A program made the translations under genes and the position numbers. The notes beneath the pieces are model-generated. The model saw only the letters and a program-made list of their open reading frames with translations, had not been told where the DNA came from and ran no database searches. Source: Gnetum montanum (taxonomy: Eukaryota > Streptophyta > Gnetopsida > Gnetales > Gnetaceae). From it: a stretch of DNA of 64,000 nt. Location: assembly GCA_015680685.1 (NCBI GenBank), contig MNCI01033412.1:222886-286885 (forward strand), written 5' to 3'. Positions 1 through 10,599 of this stretch are shown piece by piece (the stretch's first letter is position 1; every line of letters starts with the position of its first letter).

Positions 1-1284
1 GGGACAGTGATGGACTGGTCAGCCAACTCTAAATGAATGTTGCTCTTCATTAGTGGAGGCAAGTTTCAAGCTTTGTACATTTCTTGAGAGATTAAGTTAA
101 TACCAGAACCTAAATCCAAAAGAGCTTTGCAAGGCTCATTCCTAGCAATTTGAAAATATATAAGAGGACTTCTAGGATCAGAGAATTTTCTAGGAAGATG
201 GCCAGCTATGATCCAATCAGTGATGGCATGAGTTAACATGATAATGTGCATTGAGTGTTATCTTTGGTTCGAATGAAGCTCCAACAATTCAAATGGTGGT
301 GAGGTGTTTGGAGATTTAGCCGCTTGTGGCTGTAATGACTTGGTTGAACTATTGGTTTTAAAGAAAGGTCTCTTCTTTGTGTGGTTGTCTAAACCAATAG
401 TATGTTGAGGATTACGTTGCTATAGTTGGGCAAGAAGCTTACTCTGCATAGTTGGAGTAGGTGGTAATGAAGCTAAGGGTGGAAGAGGTGTAGTCAAATG
501 AGAAGGATAATACGTTTGTGGAACATCACTCCTAGGAGGAGTTCTATAGTACTCCTAGGTTTGATACTAAGGCTGAGGAGCAACATAGCTAGTGGAGTCA
601 CGTGGAGAGATCGACTATTGAATATAGTACCCGTATGGGTCAGGTTGATGATAAGGGTATTTTTGACATGGTAGTAGCATCCTCCACAATTGTGGGTGTT
701 GCCACTGTTGATACTGGTCATTCGGTTGTGGTGGGGCTCCACTAGGATAATATGTTAAGGGTTGGTGGAACTGCCTTGAGTTACCTTGAGGATAAGGTAA
801 CCTTCTGGGTGTTTGTTGTCTATTTAATCATGGGTTTAATGCATACACCCCAGACTCTTGCAAATCTAAACTACTGGGAAACATGCTTTAGGATGGTCAT
901 ATTGGCATATCTTACATCTACCATCACTGTCTATGTCTGAATCCACAACTCTTCAATGACAGCAACTTTGCCCTTACCCTTGTTACGTGCATACTCAGCT
1001 TCTTTCTTTTTCCTTCTCTCTCGATCGCTACTTTGTTCTCTAGACTCTACTACTTTTTGAACAGTTTGAAATTTATCATCTAGGGAGTTCCACATTTGAT
1101 CTACCTTTACCGATACTTCTAATGCAAATTTTTGAATGGGCAAAGTCTTTCTATTCACCATCTCCTCAAGTGGTGACTCTTCTTCATCTTCGCAAAATCT
1201 AAATTTCTTCTTTCAGAGGGAAGTATCTCTGTTGTATTCCTCTGCACTTTCTCTTGTCCTTAACTCACCTTCCTCCTTGGCAAC

Positions 1285-2731
1285 TGTTGGCACATTTAGC
1301 CATTTCATGGAATAGCAAAGGTGATAAAATATGAATAAGCCATAGAAGATATTCAAAAATATATATATATGATGGTTGTTGCCCTATTGATATTTTAATA
1401 CCAGAGGTTTCATGTGGAAATTTGTTGAATGAAGATATAGTGTTTCCACTTTCATATAATGATACCAAGGAAAGGAAAATTTATCATGCTCCTGTGTGAA
1501 GGGAAGGTTGAAAAAGAGTTGAAAATCTTTGGTATTTTGATGGGTTTAGAATACCAAGTAAAAATGAAAAGCTATTAGAGCTATAATTGTAAACAATTAT
1601 ATGGAACTATTGGAATTATTTTTCAAAAGAAATATTTACATATCTCCTAACTTCCTAACTTCCTAAGTTAATACTCCCTAACTTGTTGGACAAGTTACTT
1701 GGGAGAGAAGTTAGGGAAGATATTTTTGAATATGTAACCACCTTTGAACCCTATAAAAAGGCTTCAAGGGGGGGTCAAGAAGGAGGAGGAATTTTGGAAA
1801 AGACACTTGATACATCACACTTTTGGAGAAGACACTTTGGGAAGGCTACTAGCTANNNNNNNNNNNNNNNNNNNNNNNNNNNNNNNNNNNNNNNNNNNNN
1901 NNNNNNNNNNNNNNNNNNNNNNNNNNNNNNNNNNNNNNNNNNNNNNNNNNNNNNNNNNNNNNNNNNNNNNNNNNNNNNNNNNNNNNNNNNNNNNNNNNNN
2001 NNNNNNNNNNNNNNNNNNNNNNNNNNNNNNNNNNNNNNNNNNNNNNNNNNNNNNNNNNNNNNNNNNNNNNNNNNNNNNNNNNNNNNNNNNNNNNNNNNNN
2101 NNNNNNNNNNNNNNNNNNNNNNNNNNNNNNNNNNNNNNNNNNNNNNNNNNNNNNNNNNNNNNNNNNNNNNNNNNNNNNNNNNNNNNNNNNNNNNNNNNNN
2201 NNNNNNNNNNNNNNNNNNNNNNNNNNNNNNNNNNNNNNNNNNNNNNNNNNNNNNNNNNNNNNNNNNNNNNNNNNNNNNNNNNNNNNNNNNNNNNNNNNNN
2301 NNNNNNNNNNNNNNNNNNNNNNNNNNNNNNNNNNNNNNNNNNNNNNNNNNNNNNNNNNNNNNNNNNNNNNNNNNNNNNNNNNNNNNNNNNNNNNNNNNNN
2401 NNNNNNNNNNNNNNNNNNNNNNNNNNNNNNNNNNNNNNNNNNNNNNNNNNNNNNNNNNNNNNNNNNNNNNNNNNNNNNNNNNNNNNNNNNNNNNNNNNNN
2501 NNNNNNNNNNNNNNNNNNNNNNNNNNNNNNNNNNNNNNNNNNNNNNNNNNNNNNNNNNNNNNNNNNNNNNNNNNNNNNNNNNNNNNNNNNNNNNNNNNNN
2601 NNNNNNNNNNNNNNNNNNNNNNNNNNNNNNNNNNNNNNNNNNNNNNNNNNNNNNNNNNNNNNNNNNNNNNNNNNNNNNNNNNNNNNNNNNNNNNNNNNNN
2701 NNNNNNNNNNNNNNNNNNNNNNNNNNNNNNA
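1285..2731. mobile_element. Insertion inside copy A, possibly a copia-type LTR, mostly assembly gap
   Basis: Alignment of copy A with copy B (34.48-34.65 kb) shows that homology stops near 1284 and resumes at about 2731, so this segment was inserted into gag. It begins TGTTGG, a common start for Ty1/copia LTRs, and contains a TATA-like CCTATAAAAAGG at about 1750, as expected of an LTR promoter. Its right end is hidden by the N run 1856-2730, so neither its terminus nor a target duplication can be confirmed. A solo LTR or a short full element are both possible. Confidence 0.5.
1856..2730. other. Assembly gap (875 N)
   Basis: Run of N. Any reading frame that crosses it is an artefact. Confidence 0.99.
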
Positions 2732-4301
2732 CTCCAACAATCTTCGTATTTGATGAGCTTTGAGCTCAGGTAGCCTTCCTTGGGCATAAGTTGCAAGGGT
2801 TTTTCACATTTTGTACCTAAGCCCATCCATGAGATGGTGTAGTTGTTCCCTTTGCAAGTAACTATGGCCAAGGCAACAATGTAATAATGCATAATATCAG
2901 CCCATGGTAGCATCCAAGGGTTCATGTCCTCCTTGTTTCCATCCTTGGATTTGCCTACGCAGGTTGGATACTTAGGAGTATGTTTAATACTTATCGTTGA
3001 ATAACTCTAACATAGTACTCCATCAACGAATGGATTCCGATTCTAAGGACCGATACTAGCTTTCTGCTTCCTTGATTAGTGTCCATAGAGCAACTTTAGT
3101 TTTTGCCACTCGTTTTCTATATTTTGCAAGGCGCATGCATCATGAAATGCTTGTAGATGGTTTTAAGGATCAGCATTGTATCCCCCTTCAAATCATGGAA
3201 TGTTGTTCATGTCTAGTCTTTTGATCCTATTGTCCTTCTAGTGCCTTGTTGGAATCCTAACAACCTCTGTTATATCTAACATACTTCGGGTGGTAAGTAG
3301 GGGTTTATTATGATTGCATTTTCTATGACTTCTATAATGCCTATGTTGTTCCCTACTCTCCCTCCTTTCATGATGTGTTTCTCTAGAATGCCCTCGTCTC
3401 CTTTCTCGATTGTTTTGTCTAGGATCTTTCTTTCACTTACCATTTTCCTCATGGTCTTTCACTTTGCAACTACGTTCAGATCCCGAAAGAGAGAGGGAAG
3501 GAGATGATGAAGGTGAAAAGGAATGAGGACTAGCATCATGATGGCACCTGTCACTTTCTCTTTGGTGGTCTCGTCCTTGGTCGCGGTTACGATTAGCATG
3601 TTCGTCAATGTCACATTTTTGTGTTTCTTTTTCGGACCCTTTATATCCATTGGTATCAGAACCTAGGTTATGAATAGCTGAGTGAAGATTCTTATACACA
3701 ACTCTTTGACCAAAGTCAACGAGAGGAACATTGTTTTGGGGAAAACCTCCGAAGGCAGGTTCACCACCCTCATTTTTACTTAGGACATACGGGACATCCT
3801 GAGACCACTTTTCCTTCATAGATTTATAATGTCTCACCTATTGTAGGTTCCTTTGGCATTGTTCCTTCGTGAGTCGATAATCCCTTGAATCTTGCTCATG
3901 CACAACGTACTCCGATTGTAAGTGATACATACCAATTCGTGTGAGAGCACGAAGAAGCATGCTTGGGATTGAGCGATCGAGAGGTAACATTTCTAAATCA
4001 CGCCAACACAATTGTTCATCTTGGTGGAGGATAAAGGTAAAGTCTGGTATATACTCATCTGGATGAGCGTATACCAATAAAAACTATTAGCGTACTAGCG
4101 AACTATCCTGTACACTCTGCCTTCGATTGTTCCTGGTGTCAGATCTAGGCGGTGAAGCACTCTCATAAGAAGAAGAAAACATGGTTGATTATTCAATGTG
4201 CAATACTCTCTTTTTCGATGATTGTAGGATAACTAACCCTAAGAGTTCGTTCCAACGATGGAAAGATTTCCTAATTTCTAATCAGTGCACAAACAACAAA
4301 A

Positions 4302-4319
4302 TCCCCAACAACGACGCCA
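4302..4319 (-). other. Primer-binding site of gypsy copy A (tRNA-Asp type)
   Basis: Directly beside the LTR. On the minus strand it reads TGGCGTCGTTGTTGGGGA, two or three changes from TGGCGCCGTTGCCGGGGA, the site complementary to the 3' end of tRNA-Asp used by Athila/Tat-type plant gypsy elements. It fixes the element's orientation as minus. Confidence 0.75.
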
Positions 4320-4320
4320 A

Positions 4321-5189
4321 TGATGAGCAACAAGGTACCCCTACGCCCAACCATGCAAATACGAACTTTCATGCACAATTCGATCGAACTCCAAGGATTA
4401 AGTTCTTATGTGCTTATATAGAACAAGAATGGGTTATGCAATCGTTGTCTTCCCAAACTTACTTATAAGGCACAATTGTATGAATAAGTAAACTTGAGGT
4501 ATATGATTTTTATGCTTTTTATGTCTTATGTTCTTGGTGCTTAAAATGGAGAAATGAAATAATTGAGTAACTAATTTGATTTAACTAATTAACTATGCTC
4601 TAACTAGTCCTAACACCACCATCTGTTCCCACGTGCCGAACACATCCTAAACCAATGTAACACTATTGGGGTTACCAAACGCTAATTGTTACTAGGTTAC
4701 CAAGTGTTCTATGTATGCTCAAAGTGGTCATACTAAGTGTGCTAATTCATTGATAAGTAATAATTAAGAATTCGATAAAAATAACATCAATTTACTATTG
4801 AAAGCATCAAATAATAGTAAATAACATGAAATGAAATAATTAAGCTATTCTGAATATTGCATGGTTTATCATAAAGTTTGTCTTTATTTTCGATCCCAAA
4901 GTGTGCTTAGGTACACAATGCTCAAATAAAGATTCATTTACTTTATGACTCCTACGAATATTCAAAAATAATTCTAACTCGAAAAAGAAAAATTGCAAAA
5001 GTTCAACTAAAGGATTAAAGAAAAACTCTCCCCCCGAAACCAAGTGCCCCTATCTCTTATTTATAAATGATGAAACAAGTTCCAATATCACATGTCCGAC
5101 ATGGCTTTGACATCTCCAATATCGCGTATCCAATATGAAGGACCGATATGGAAGATCCGATATCGAGGGTCCGATATCGTGACTCATTA
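4321..5189 (-). mobile_element. 5' LTR of gypsy copy A
   Basis: About 869 bp. On the plus strand it starts TGATGAGC and ends GACTCATTA, a slightly damaged form of the family's TGATGAGT...ACTCATCA inverted ends. The primer-binding site abuts its left side, so this is the 5' LTR of a minus-strand element. A TATA-like TATAAATA reads on the minus strand at about 5058-5066. Between it and the LTR outer end lies a cluster of GATATC/AATATC words (5088-5180). The interior shares the 'accaaacgct...accaagcg' block with the LTRs at 9427, 18348, 26920 and 36184. Confidence 0.8.
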
Positions 5190-5565
5190 AAATCAAATAA
5201 AATTTCAATTTCAAAATCAAAATAATTAAATCACGTAGTTAATAAAATTTCAGATTTAATAAAATTTCAGATTCAATTTCATATAAAAAAGAATTAAAAA
5301 TAAAATAACATATTCTAAAAATAACAAAATAAGCGTTGTAACATAAAATTCAAAAACGAAACCCGAAATTTTACCACGGATGCGGTAAAGACGGTACATT
5401 TATTTTCTATGTAATTAGCATAAAACATCTGACATTATAATAAGGTTTTGTCATATAAAACCTACATGATACGAGGATGCGGATAGTTTATTCTGAATAA
5501 CAAATAACAGATAACCTACATAGATACTTTCCCGACGTTTCTTGCACAGCATCTCTGCGCACACT
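5190..5565. other. AT-rich spacer, probable NLR 3' flank
   Basis: The first 200 bases are rich in AAAT and ATAAAA, and I see no coding potential. The last 150 bases before the NLR stop codon are plausible 3' UTR for the minus-strand gene, but no polyadenylation site can be singled out. Confidence 0.4.
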
Positions 5566-8388
5566 TCATTCAAAGTTTCGGATCTTCATCATAGATTTGA
5601 AGAGTTCACTTACGTTGCCAGAATCGGAAATTTGAAGCGTTTCCAATTCCATCTTGTTCCAACAGTCAGCTTTTACTATGTCGGGGCAGTCTTTTATTAA
5701 GAGGCTACGCAGCTGTGGCATGGCACCGTCCTCAAGCGCAGGAAGCTCCCTGAGCTTGCCCAGACCCTCCAGTCGTAGACTGCGCAGGTTAGGGAACTTT
5801 CCACTGCTTCCGAACTTCCGCGGAAGAAGAATCTTGTCACTGGAATTCTTCTGCAAATGAAGATGCCTTAGATCCCGAAGATCAGCGATCTCTGCCGGAT
5901 ACTCCTCGCAATTTATGTCCTTAATAACCAGCACGCGCAGAAGGCGAAAGTGACCATCATGGTGACCAGTTGGATATTTTATCCTGCACAGTTCCAGGCA
6001 CTGCAAGAATTTCGTAGGCGATCCCCACTCGTCTGGAAAAGTTTCCCAGTCCGTCGTTGCATGCAAAACTAGAACTTTCAGCGAGTCCCGAGGTGTTTTT
6101 CCAGGCTCGAATTTCTGGAATTGCAGAGACACCTGCTCCAGTTTCTCGTGCTGACAAATCAAGTCCCAAGTCCATTGCTGCTGCTGCTGCTGCTGCTCAC
6201 TGCTGGCGATGTTGATTTTAGAACCCTTCACGACTTGCAGGTTTGGCATGGGCTTGTCAAGCTCGCTCCATTCAGCCGACTCAGAAGCAGAAAAATGAGT
6301 GAGGCGCTGCAGATCTGTTATCCAGGACGGTATTGCGGACACCGCAGTGTAAAGATATTCCAGGGAAGTAAGAGATCGCACACAGTCGGGCAGATTCTGC
6401 ACATCTGGTGTGTCTGATATATCCAGAAACCTAAGAAGCCTTAGGCATCCAAATTCGGCTTTTGAGGAGGCGGACTTGAGGATCTGGTCAATTCCCGACA
6501 AGTTGAGCCGTAATCCTCGAAGTGCATGTGCCTCGTGCAGAAACTTCTGCAGGGACGATTGCTGCTCAGGGGTCGGTGATTGTAAGATGAGATATTCCGC
6601 AGCGCGCAGGGTCCGTACAGACTCTGGACAGGGCTCGATTTGGCGCTGGGGAACTCTATCTACGCATATTCTGCGAGTTTTCTTCAGACGATTCTGATGC
6701 TGTGATGATGATACCAGATCGCTGCATGTGCCTCCAGATTGCATATACGCATCCAGAGCCACCTCGCGAACCAGAGTATGCATCCTCTTGACAATATAAT
6801 CTGTGGGCCTACGCTCATCTTCCTTCTCGGAAACCAAAAACCTGTTGCACAGCTGCTTCAGCACTACGTAGCCTTGCTCATGTGTCTGCACCAGGCGCTC
6901 AGCCTTCCACATGCCAATTAGATGGTCTGATTCTATTTCTTCATCCTCCTTGAGGATCCCCATGAAAGCAAAGCAGCGCTTGCACTGCAGATCCAGTGCG
7001 TGGTAGCTGAGTTTGATGTTAGTTTTGGCCACATCCGGGGGAGCAGTTGTGGAGTACGAAGACGCAGACGCAGAAGAGGACTCGCTTAGTTCAGCTAAAA
7101 TGGAAGCAGCCCATCTGCTGGGATCCTGCTCGTTATTCAGAAGGTTTGCCATGCTGATAATCGCCATGGGCAGACCGCCACATCGTTTCAGGGCCGTGCC
7201 TATGTCTTTAGCGTTAACTTTGGCATACTCTTTGGCTTCCTCGTTAGTCAAATGTTTGAAGAACAGATCTTTGCTGCTCTCATCTGATAGCAACTCCATT
7301 TCATAAATGCTATCCCCGGCCTTCATCTGCCTTGCAACTTCTTTACTTCTTGGGGAGATCAGAACCTTGCAGCCTTCATCTTCTGGTAGTCCAATTTCCC
7401 GAAGCTTCTCCAATACGGTTGGGTAACTTTCCTTCTCAGCCTGTGTGAGCTCCCAAATGTCATCAAGCACCACCAAGCACTTCTTACCCTTCAATTTCTC
7501 CTTAATTTTCTCCCGCATATTCTCCTGGCTTTCCCCTTCAGGGTATCCAACATGTAACTGCCCCAGCACACTCTTTTGAAGTTGCCGAATTTCAGTGCAG
7601 AAGATACACAACCAAATTGGGGGATGGACATCGGGTTTTATAGTGCCAATTTGGAACTTGGATTTAATAAACTTGTAAACATGCTGCAGAAGCCGCGTTT
7701 TTCCGCTGCCCTCTAACCCAGTGACGGCAGCTACTCTATTCTTCTTCAACAAATCCGTTACCTTTAACCTCTTGGGTTCTATATCTACGGCTTTATCTTC
7801 ATCGTCAATGCTTGGCGAAGAATGCTTGCTAACAGTAGGGACAGCATCATCTCTGACATCCATGAAAGATTTGAAACTATTCAGTTGATTTGCATCTGCT
7901 TGCAACTCCTCCAGCTGTCCAACGAAACCCTGGATCTTTGGGCTTATATCACGAATAACGGTTGCCTGAGTTCTACCGCACAAGACAACCCAAAGCACGT
8001 ACCCTTTGATATCTTCATATAAGGTGCTACTGAATATGGAACAAATTTTCTCCAACAGTGATGCAAGGCCAGTACATGCTCTTTCGTTTCCCACTTTGTG
8101 ACCTTCCTGTAACACAGCTGCACATATCTCGACGATATCTTCCCCGTCCAACACTGCATCCCGGAGGTTCCTTATCCAATAATCTTGGAGGGAGTCTCGT
8201 TGTCCAGATTTAACTGATCCATCAGCTAAGTCCAAACCTTTCTTCAGCTTTTCCAGCTCAAGTTTCAGATGTGTCAGTTGGTCATCGAACTTTCGAATAA
8301 GTTCAACATCTTTCTGGACATTCTGAGCTACCATTTTTGTTAATTGCCCAGCAGCACCCAGCGCAGCCGTAAAAACCGTGACTGCCAT
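5566..8388 (-). CDS. CC-NBS-LRR disease-resistance protein (CNL)
   Basis: Intracellular immune receptor of the plant NLR class, which binds ADP/ATP and triggers defence on sensing pathogen effectors. The 940-residue frame is uninterrupted and has no introns. Residues 1-90 form a coiled-coil domain ending in WIRNLRDAVLDGEDIVE, the usual CC signature. The NB-ARC domain has a P-loop GLEGSGKT (224-231), kinase-2 CLVVLDDIW (304-312), an RNBS-B-like KVLISPRS (341-348), CGGLP (403-407), RNBS-D CFAFMGILKED (472-482) and a changed MHD box reading MHT (536-538). About seven degenerate leucine-rich repeats fill 600-930, with a seven-glutamine run at 732-738. No TIR domain and no extra integrated domain are visible. 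The start MAVTVFTAALG is the first ATG of the frame and fits CNL N-termini. The gene is clearly GC-richer than its surroundings. It looks intact and functional; the pathogen recognised is unknown. Confidence 0.93.
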   Translation of the reverse strand: MAVTVFTAALGAAGQLTKMVAQNVQKDVELIRKFDDQLTHLKLELEKLKKGLDLADGSVKSGQRDSLQDYWIRNLRDAVLDGEDIVEICAAVLQEGHKVGNERACTGLASLLEKICSIFSSTLYEDIKGYVLWVVLCGRTQATVIRDISPKIQGFVGQLEELQADANQLNSFKSFMDVRDDAVPTVSKHSSPSIDDEDKAVDIEPKRLKVTDLLKKNRVAAVTGLEGSGKTRLLQHVYKFIKSKFQIGTIKPDVHPPIWLCIFCTEIRQLQKSVLGQLHVGYPEGESQENMREKIKEKLKGKKCLVVLDDIWELTQAEKESYPTVLEKLREIGLPEDEGCKVLISPRSKEVARQMKAGDSIYEMELLSDESSKDLFFKHLTNEEAKEYAKVNAKDIGTALKRCGGLPMAIISMANLLNNEQDPSRWAASILAELSESSSASASSYSTTAPPDVAKTNIKLSYHALDLQCKRCFAFMGILKEDEEIESDHLIGMWKAERLVQTHEQGYVVLKQLCNRFLVSEKEDERRPTDYIVKRMHTLVREVALDAYMQSGGTCSDLVSSSQHQNRLKKTRRICVDRVPQRQIEPCPESVRTLRAAEYLILQSPTPEQQSSLQKFLHEAHALRGLRLNLSGIDQILKSASSKAEFGCLRLLRFLDISDTPDVQNLPDCVRSLTSLEYLYTAVSAIPSWITDLQRLTHFSASESAEWSELDKPMPNLQVVKGSKINIASSEQQQQQQQWTWDLICQHEKLEQVSLQFQKFEPGKTPRDSLKVLVLHATTDWETFPDEWGSPTKFLQCLELCRIKYPTGHHDGHFRLLRVLVIKDINCEEYPAEIADLRDLRHLHLQKNSSDKILLPRKFGSSGKFPNLRSLRLEGLGKLRELPALEDGAMPQLRSLLIKDCPDIVKADCWNKMELETLQISDSGNVSELFKSMMKIRNFE
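6174..6197 (-). repeat. CTG/CAG microsatellite inside the NLR coding region
   Basis: Seven to eight tandem trinucleotides encode the polyglutamine run 732-738 between LRR blocks. It is in frame, so length changes would alter only the number of glutamines. Confidence 0.85.
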
Positions 8389-9426
8389 CTAGCTTCCTTG
8401 TTCAGAAGTGTCTTTAGGGTAGCAAAAACAAAGATACAGGAAAAAAACAATAAAGGAGTACTAAGCCTCAAGCGTGAGCTTTTAAACAGAAACTAAATCT
8501 CTCTGCAGAAGAGATGGTGGTCATCAAACTGAAATACCTGTTTCTTTCTTTGATTTTTCTTGCGGTCCTCCTTCTAACAAGACTGCGAATATCAGGATTA
8601 ACATCCTCGCATCCCGGAGCATACTAATCCAATCCTTGATGAAGTTTGCTTGTTGTTTTGCGTGTTCAGCCGATTGCTGGGAAATTCCCCAAAATGTCCA
8701 GCATCTTCCCGAAACTTCCGAGATACAATGAAATGTGTGGCGAAATTTTGGTTGTGCTTTTTGGATGTTGGGAGCAGCTCGATCCGTGGGGATTTCGGGA
8801 GGGGATTCCGGCCGTTGATCGGTAGGCAGAGCGTGGCGATCCGTGGGACGCCTGTTCTGCCTTGGCCTGGAGTTGTTTTTATTTTTCCTTTTTTAAAAAA
8901 ATGTTTTTTAAGGATTGGGGCTAGGATATTTTAGTGGATGCAAGTTTGTGTGTTTTTTCTTTTTTATTTTGTTTTTGCCGGGCCAAATGGGCCGAGCCGT
9001 TTGCCCTCCGGCAACATAATTGGAAAACTATGCTTAAGCTTTGTTTGAAAGGCAACACCTTAGGGAGGCTGCTGTAAATTGCCACCATGTTATATTTCTT
9101 TATCAATTTTTTCTTTATATTATACTTTATTTACGATATGTGATTCATTGCACTTGTAGTTAAATTATTTCATTTCTAAACATTCTTTTTTAATACAATA
9201 TTTTTTTGGTGAAATATTGTAGGTATTATAAGTTATTAGAGCTACCAATATTTGAACTACAAACTTTTCAAAAAAATCTTAATTAATAAGATAGTTAAAC
9301 ATAACAAATATTAAGTATGCAGTAAGGAAGTATTTTTTTATAGAATGAAATTTTGATCTTCAATTATTACAAATAACATTGTTTAATTTACAACATTATA
9401 AACTATTGATATTGTCTTTTTGTTTT
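8389..9426. other. NLR 5' flank and AT-rich intergenic DNA
   Basis: 8389-8650 is the probable leader of the minus-strand NLR. A GTATTTC donor-like word on the minus strand near 8538 could mark a 5' UTR intron, but this is weak. 8650-8870 is GC-richer and has open but gene-unlike frames. From 8880 the sequence becomes AT-rich with poly-T tracts and no recognisable gene. Confidence 0.35.
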
Positions 9427-10315
9427 TGATGAGCGACAAGGTACCCCCTATGCCCAACCATATTAATCACAAGCTTTCACGCATGATCTGATAGAATTCC
9501 GTTGTGGTATTTAGTTCACGCATGATCTGATCGAATTCCATTGTGGTATTTAGATCATTATGTCTTGATTGTAGTTCACTGTTTTTCCACTTGGACTAGT
9601 GGCACCTTTGTCATGTATGGTTTAGTCCAAAGTGAGGCATATGATTCTTGATGTTGTTTCGACCTTATGCTATTCATAACAATAATAAAGAAATCAATTA
9701 TTTAAACTAATTAACAACGGAAAATAAAGAAATCGACCTATGAACAATGAGTGTCCGTTCCCAACTTGCCGTACATGTTATGAACCCATGTATCCACTAC
9801 TAGGATTACCAAACGCTACACTACTAGGCAAACCAAACAATAAGAGTGCTAGGATTACCAAGCGAATACGTGTTTACACTTGAAACTAGTCACACTGATT
9901 TTGCCAATTCATTAGTATGCATGGAATGTAAATATTAACTAAGTACATAAAATATAAATTGCATTAAAAGTAAATTTAATCTAAGTCAAAGTGCTGCAAT
10001 GAATAAGAATCAATCTCAATTTTATTGTCGTCAATGGAATGTGTCCAAGTACATTGCCACTTGAATAAGATGTTGTACAACTAACTCAAATCCACATTGC
10101 AAGCACTCATTGACTATTTTTTAAGATTATGAAATAAAAATGCAAGAGTTTGGCTACTCTATTGACCAAAGAATGCTAATACATGACTGGAGCACATGTA
10201 TTGATAGGCAAAAATAGACATCGTGTTTACGGGGCCCCATCAATGCATCATTTACATTGACGTGGCTGTGTTGAGGTCAAAGTGGCTATGTTGATGCAAC
10301 CAATTGATGCTTCAT
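9427..10315 (-). mobile_element. Lone LTR related to the gypsy copies (subfamily C)
   Basis: It starts TGATGAGCGACAAGGTACC, like the other LTRs, and contains the shared 'ctaggattaccaagcg' block at about 9850 and the 'tcaattttattgtcgtcaatgg' block at about 10018. No primer site lies to its left and no internal region follows, so it is a solo or truncated LTR. Its right end is fuzzy (about 10315). Instead of GATATC words, its upstream part carries ATCAATGC/TTGATGC words, as does the LTR split by the copia element. Confidence 0.65.
9476..9553. repeat. 39-bp tandem duplication inside the LTR
   Basis: Two adjacent 39-bp units, each starting TTCACGCATGATCTGAT and ending GTGGTATTTAG, differ at two positions. 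The LTR at 18348 carries a duplication at the matching position. Confidence 0.85.
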
Positions 10316-10599
10316 TAGTTTTGTATAATGAAAGTAAAACTTCAAATAATAGTATGTGTGCTAAAAGAATAGAATATTTTCGTGTATATAAACAAAGAAA
10401 AAGAAATAACATGATGAAGAGTTAAAAGCATTAAGAAAATGTGAAAGAATTTACAAAACAAATTTAAAAAAATGACAAAAATTAGTAATAGACACTGATG
10501 AGTCATGTTTTGATGTAAAAAAGATTTGCTTAATGTTTATGCTTTTTTTGTTAAAAAAATTGAAAAAAATTATGTTAAAATTTGGAAATCCAAAATACA

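Larger units (their letters stand above)
1..4182 (-). mobile_element. Ty3/gypsy element copy A, internal region (gag and protease), decayed
   Basis: This is the internal part of a minus-strand LTR retrotransposon that runs off the left edge. The gag start codon is the complement of 4180-4182. A gag stretch at 4077-3838 matches copy B (near 35.85 kb) residue for residue in places: PLDRS, MLLRAL and RDY are shared. A capsid-type segment (tryptophan-tyrosine core, then an HEPLDATMG-like end) lies near 3070-2880. A retropepsin-like core, ALLDLGSGINLIS, is encoded at about 150-90; the usual catalytic D-S/T-G is changed to D-L-G. Several stop codons and frameshifts break the frame, so no working polyprotein is possible. 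Reverse transcriptase and integrase, if present, lie outside the window. An unrelated insertion at about 1285-2731 splits gag. Family assignment rests on motif order, the primer site and the match to copy B. Confidence 0.8.

Noticed and set aside
1683-2925. Reading frames of 295-358 codons on both strands
   Set aside because: They consist almost entirely of the N gap.
5654-8159. Several 60-98 codon frames overlapping the NLR
   Set aside because: They are shadows of the real minus-strand gene, without domains of their own.
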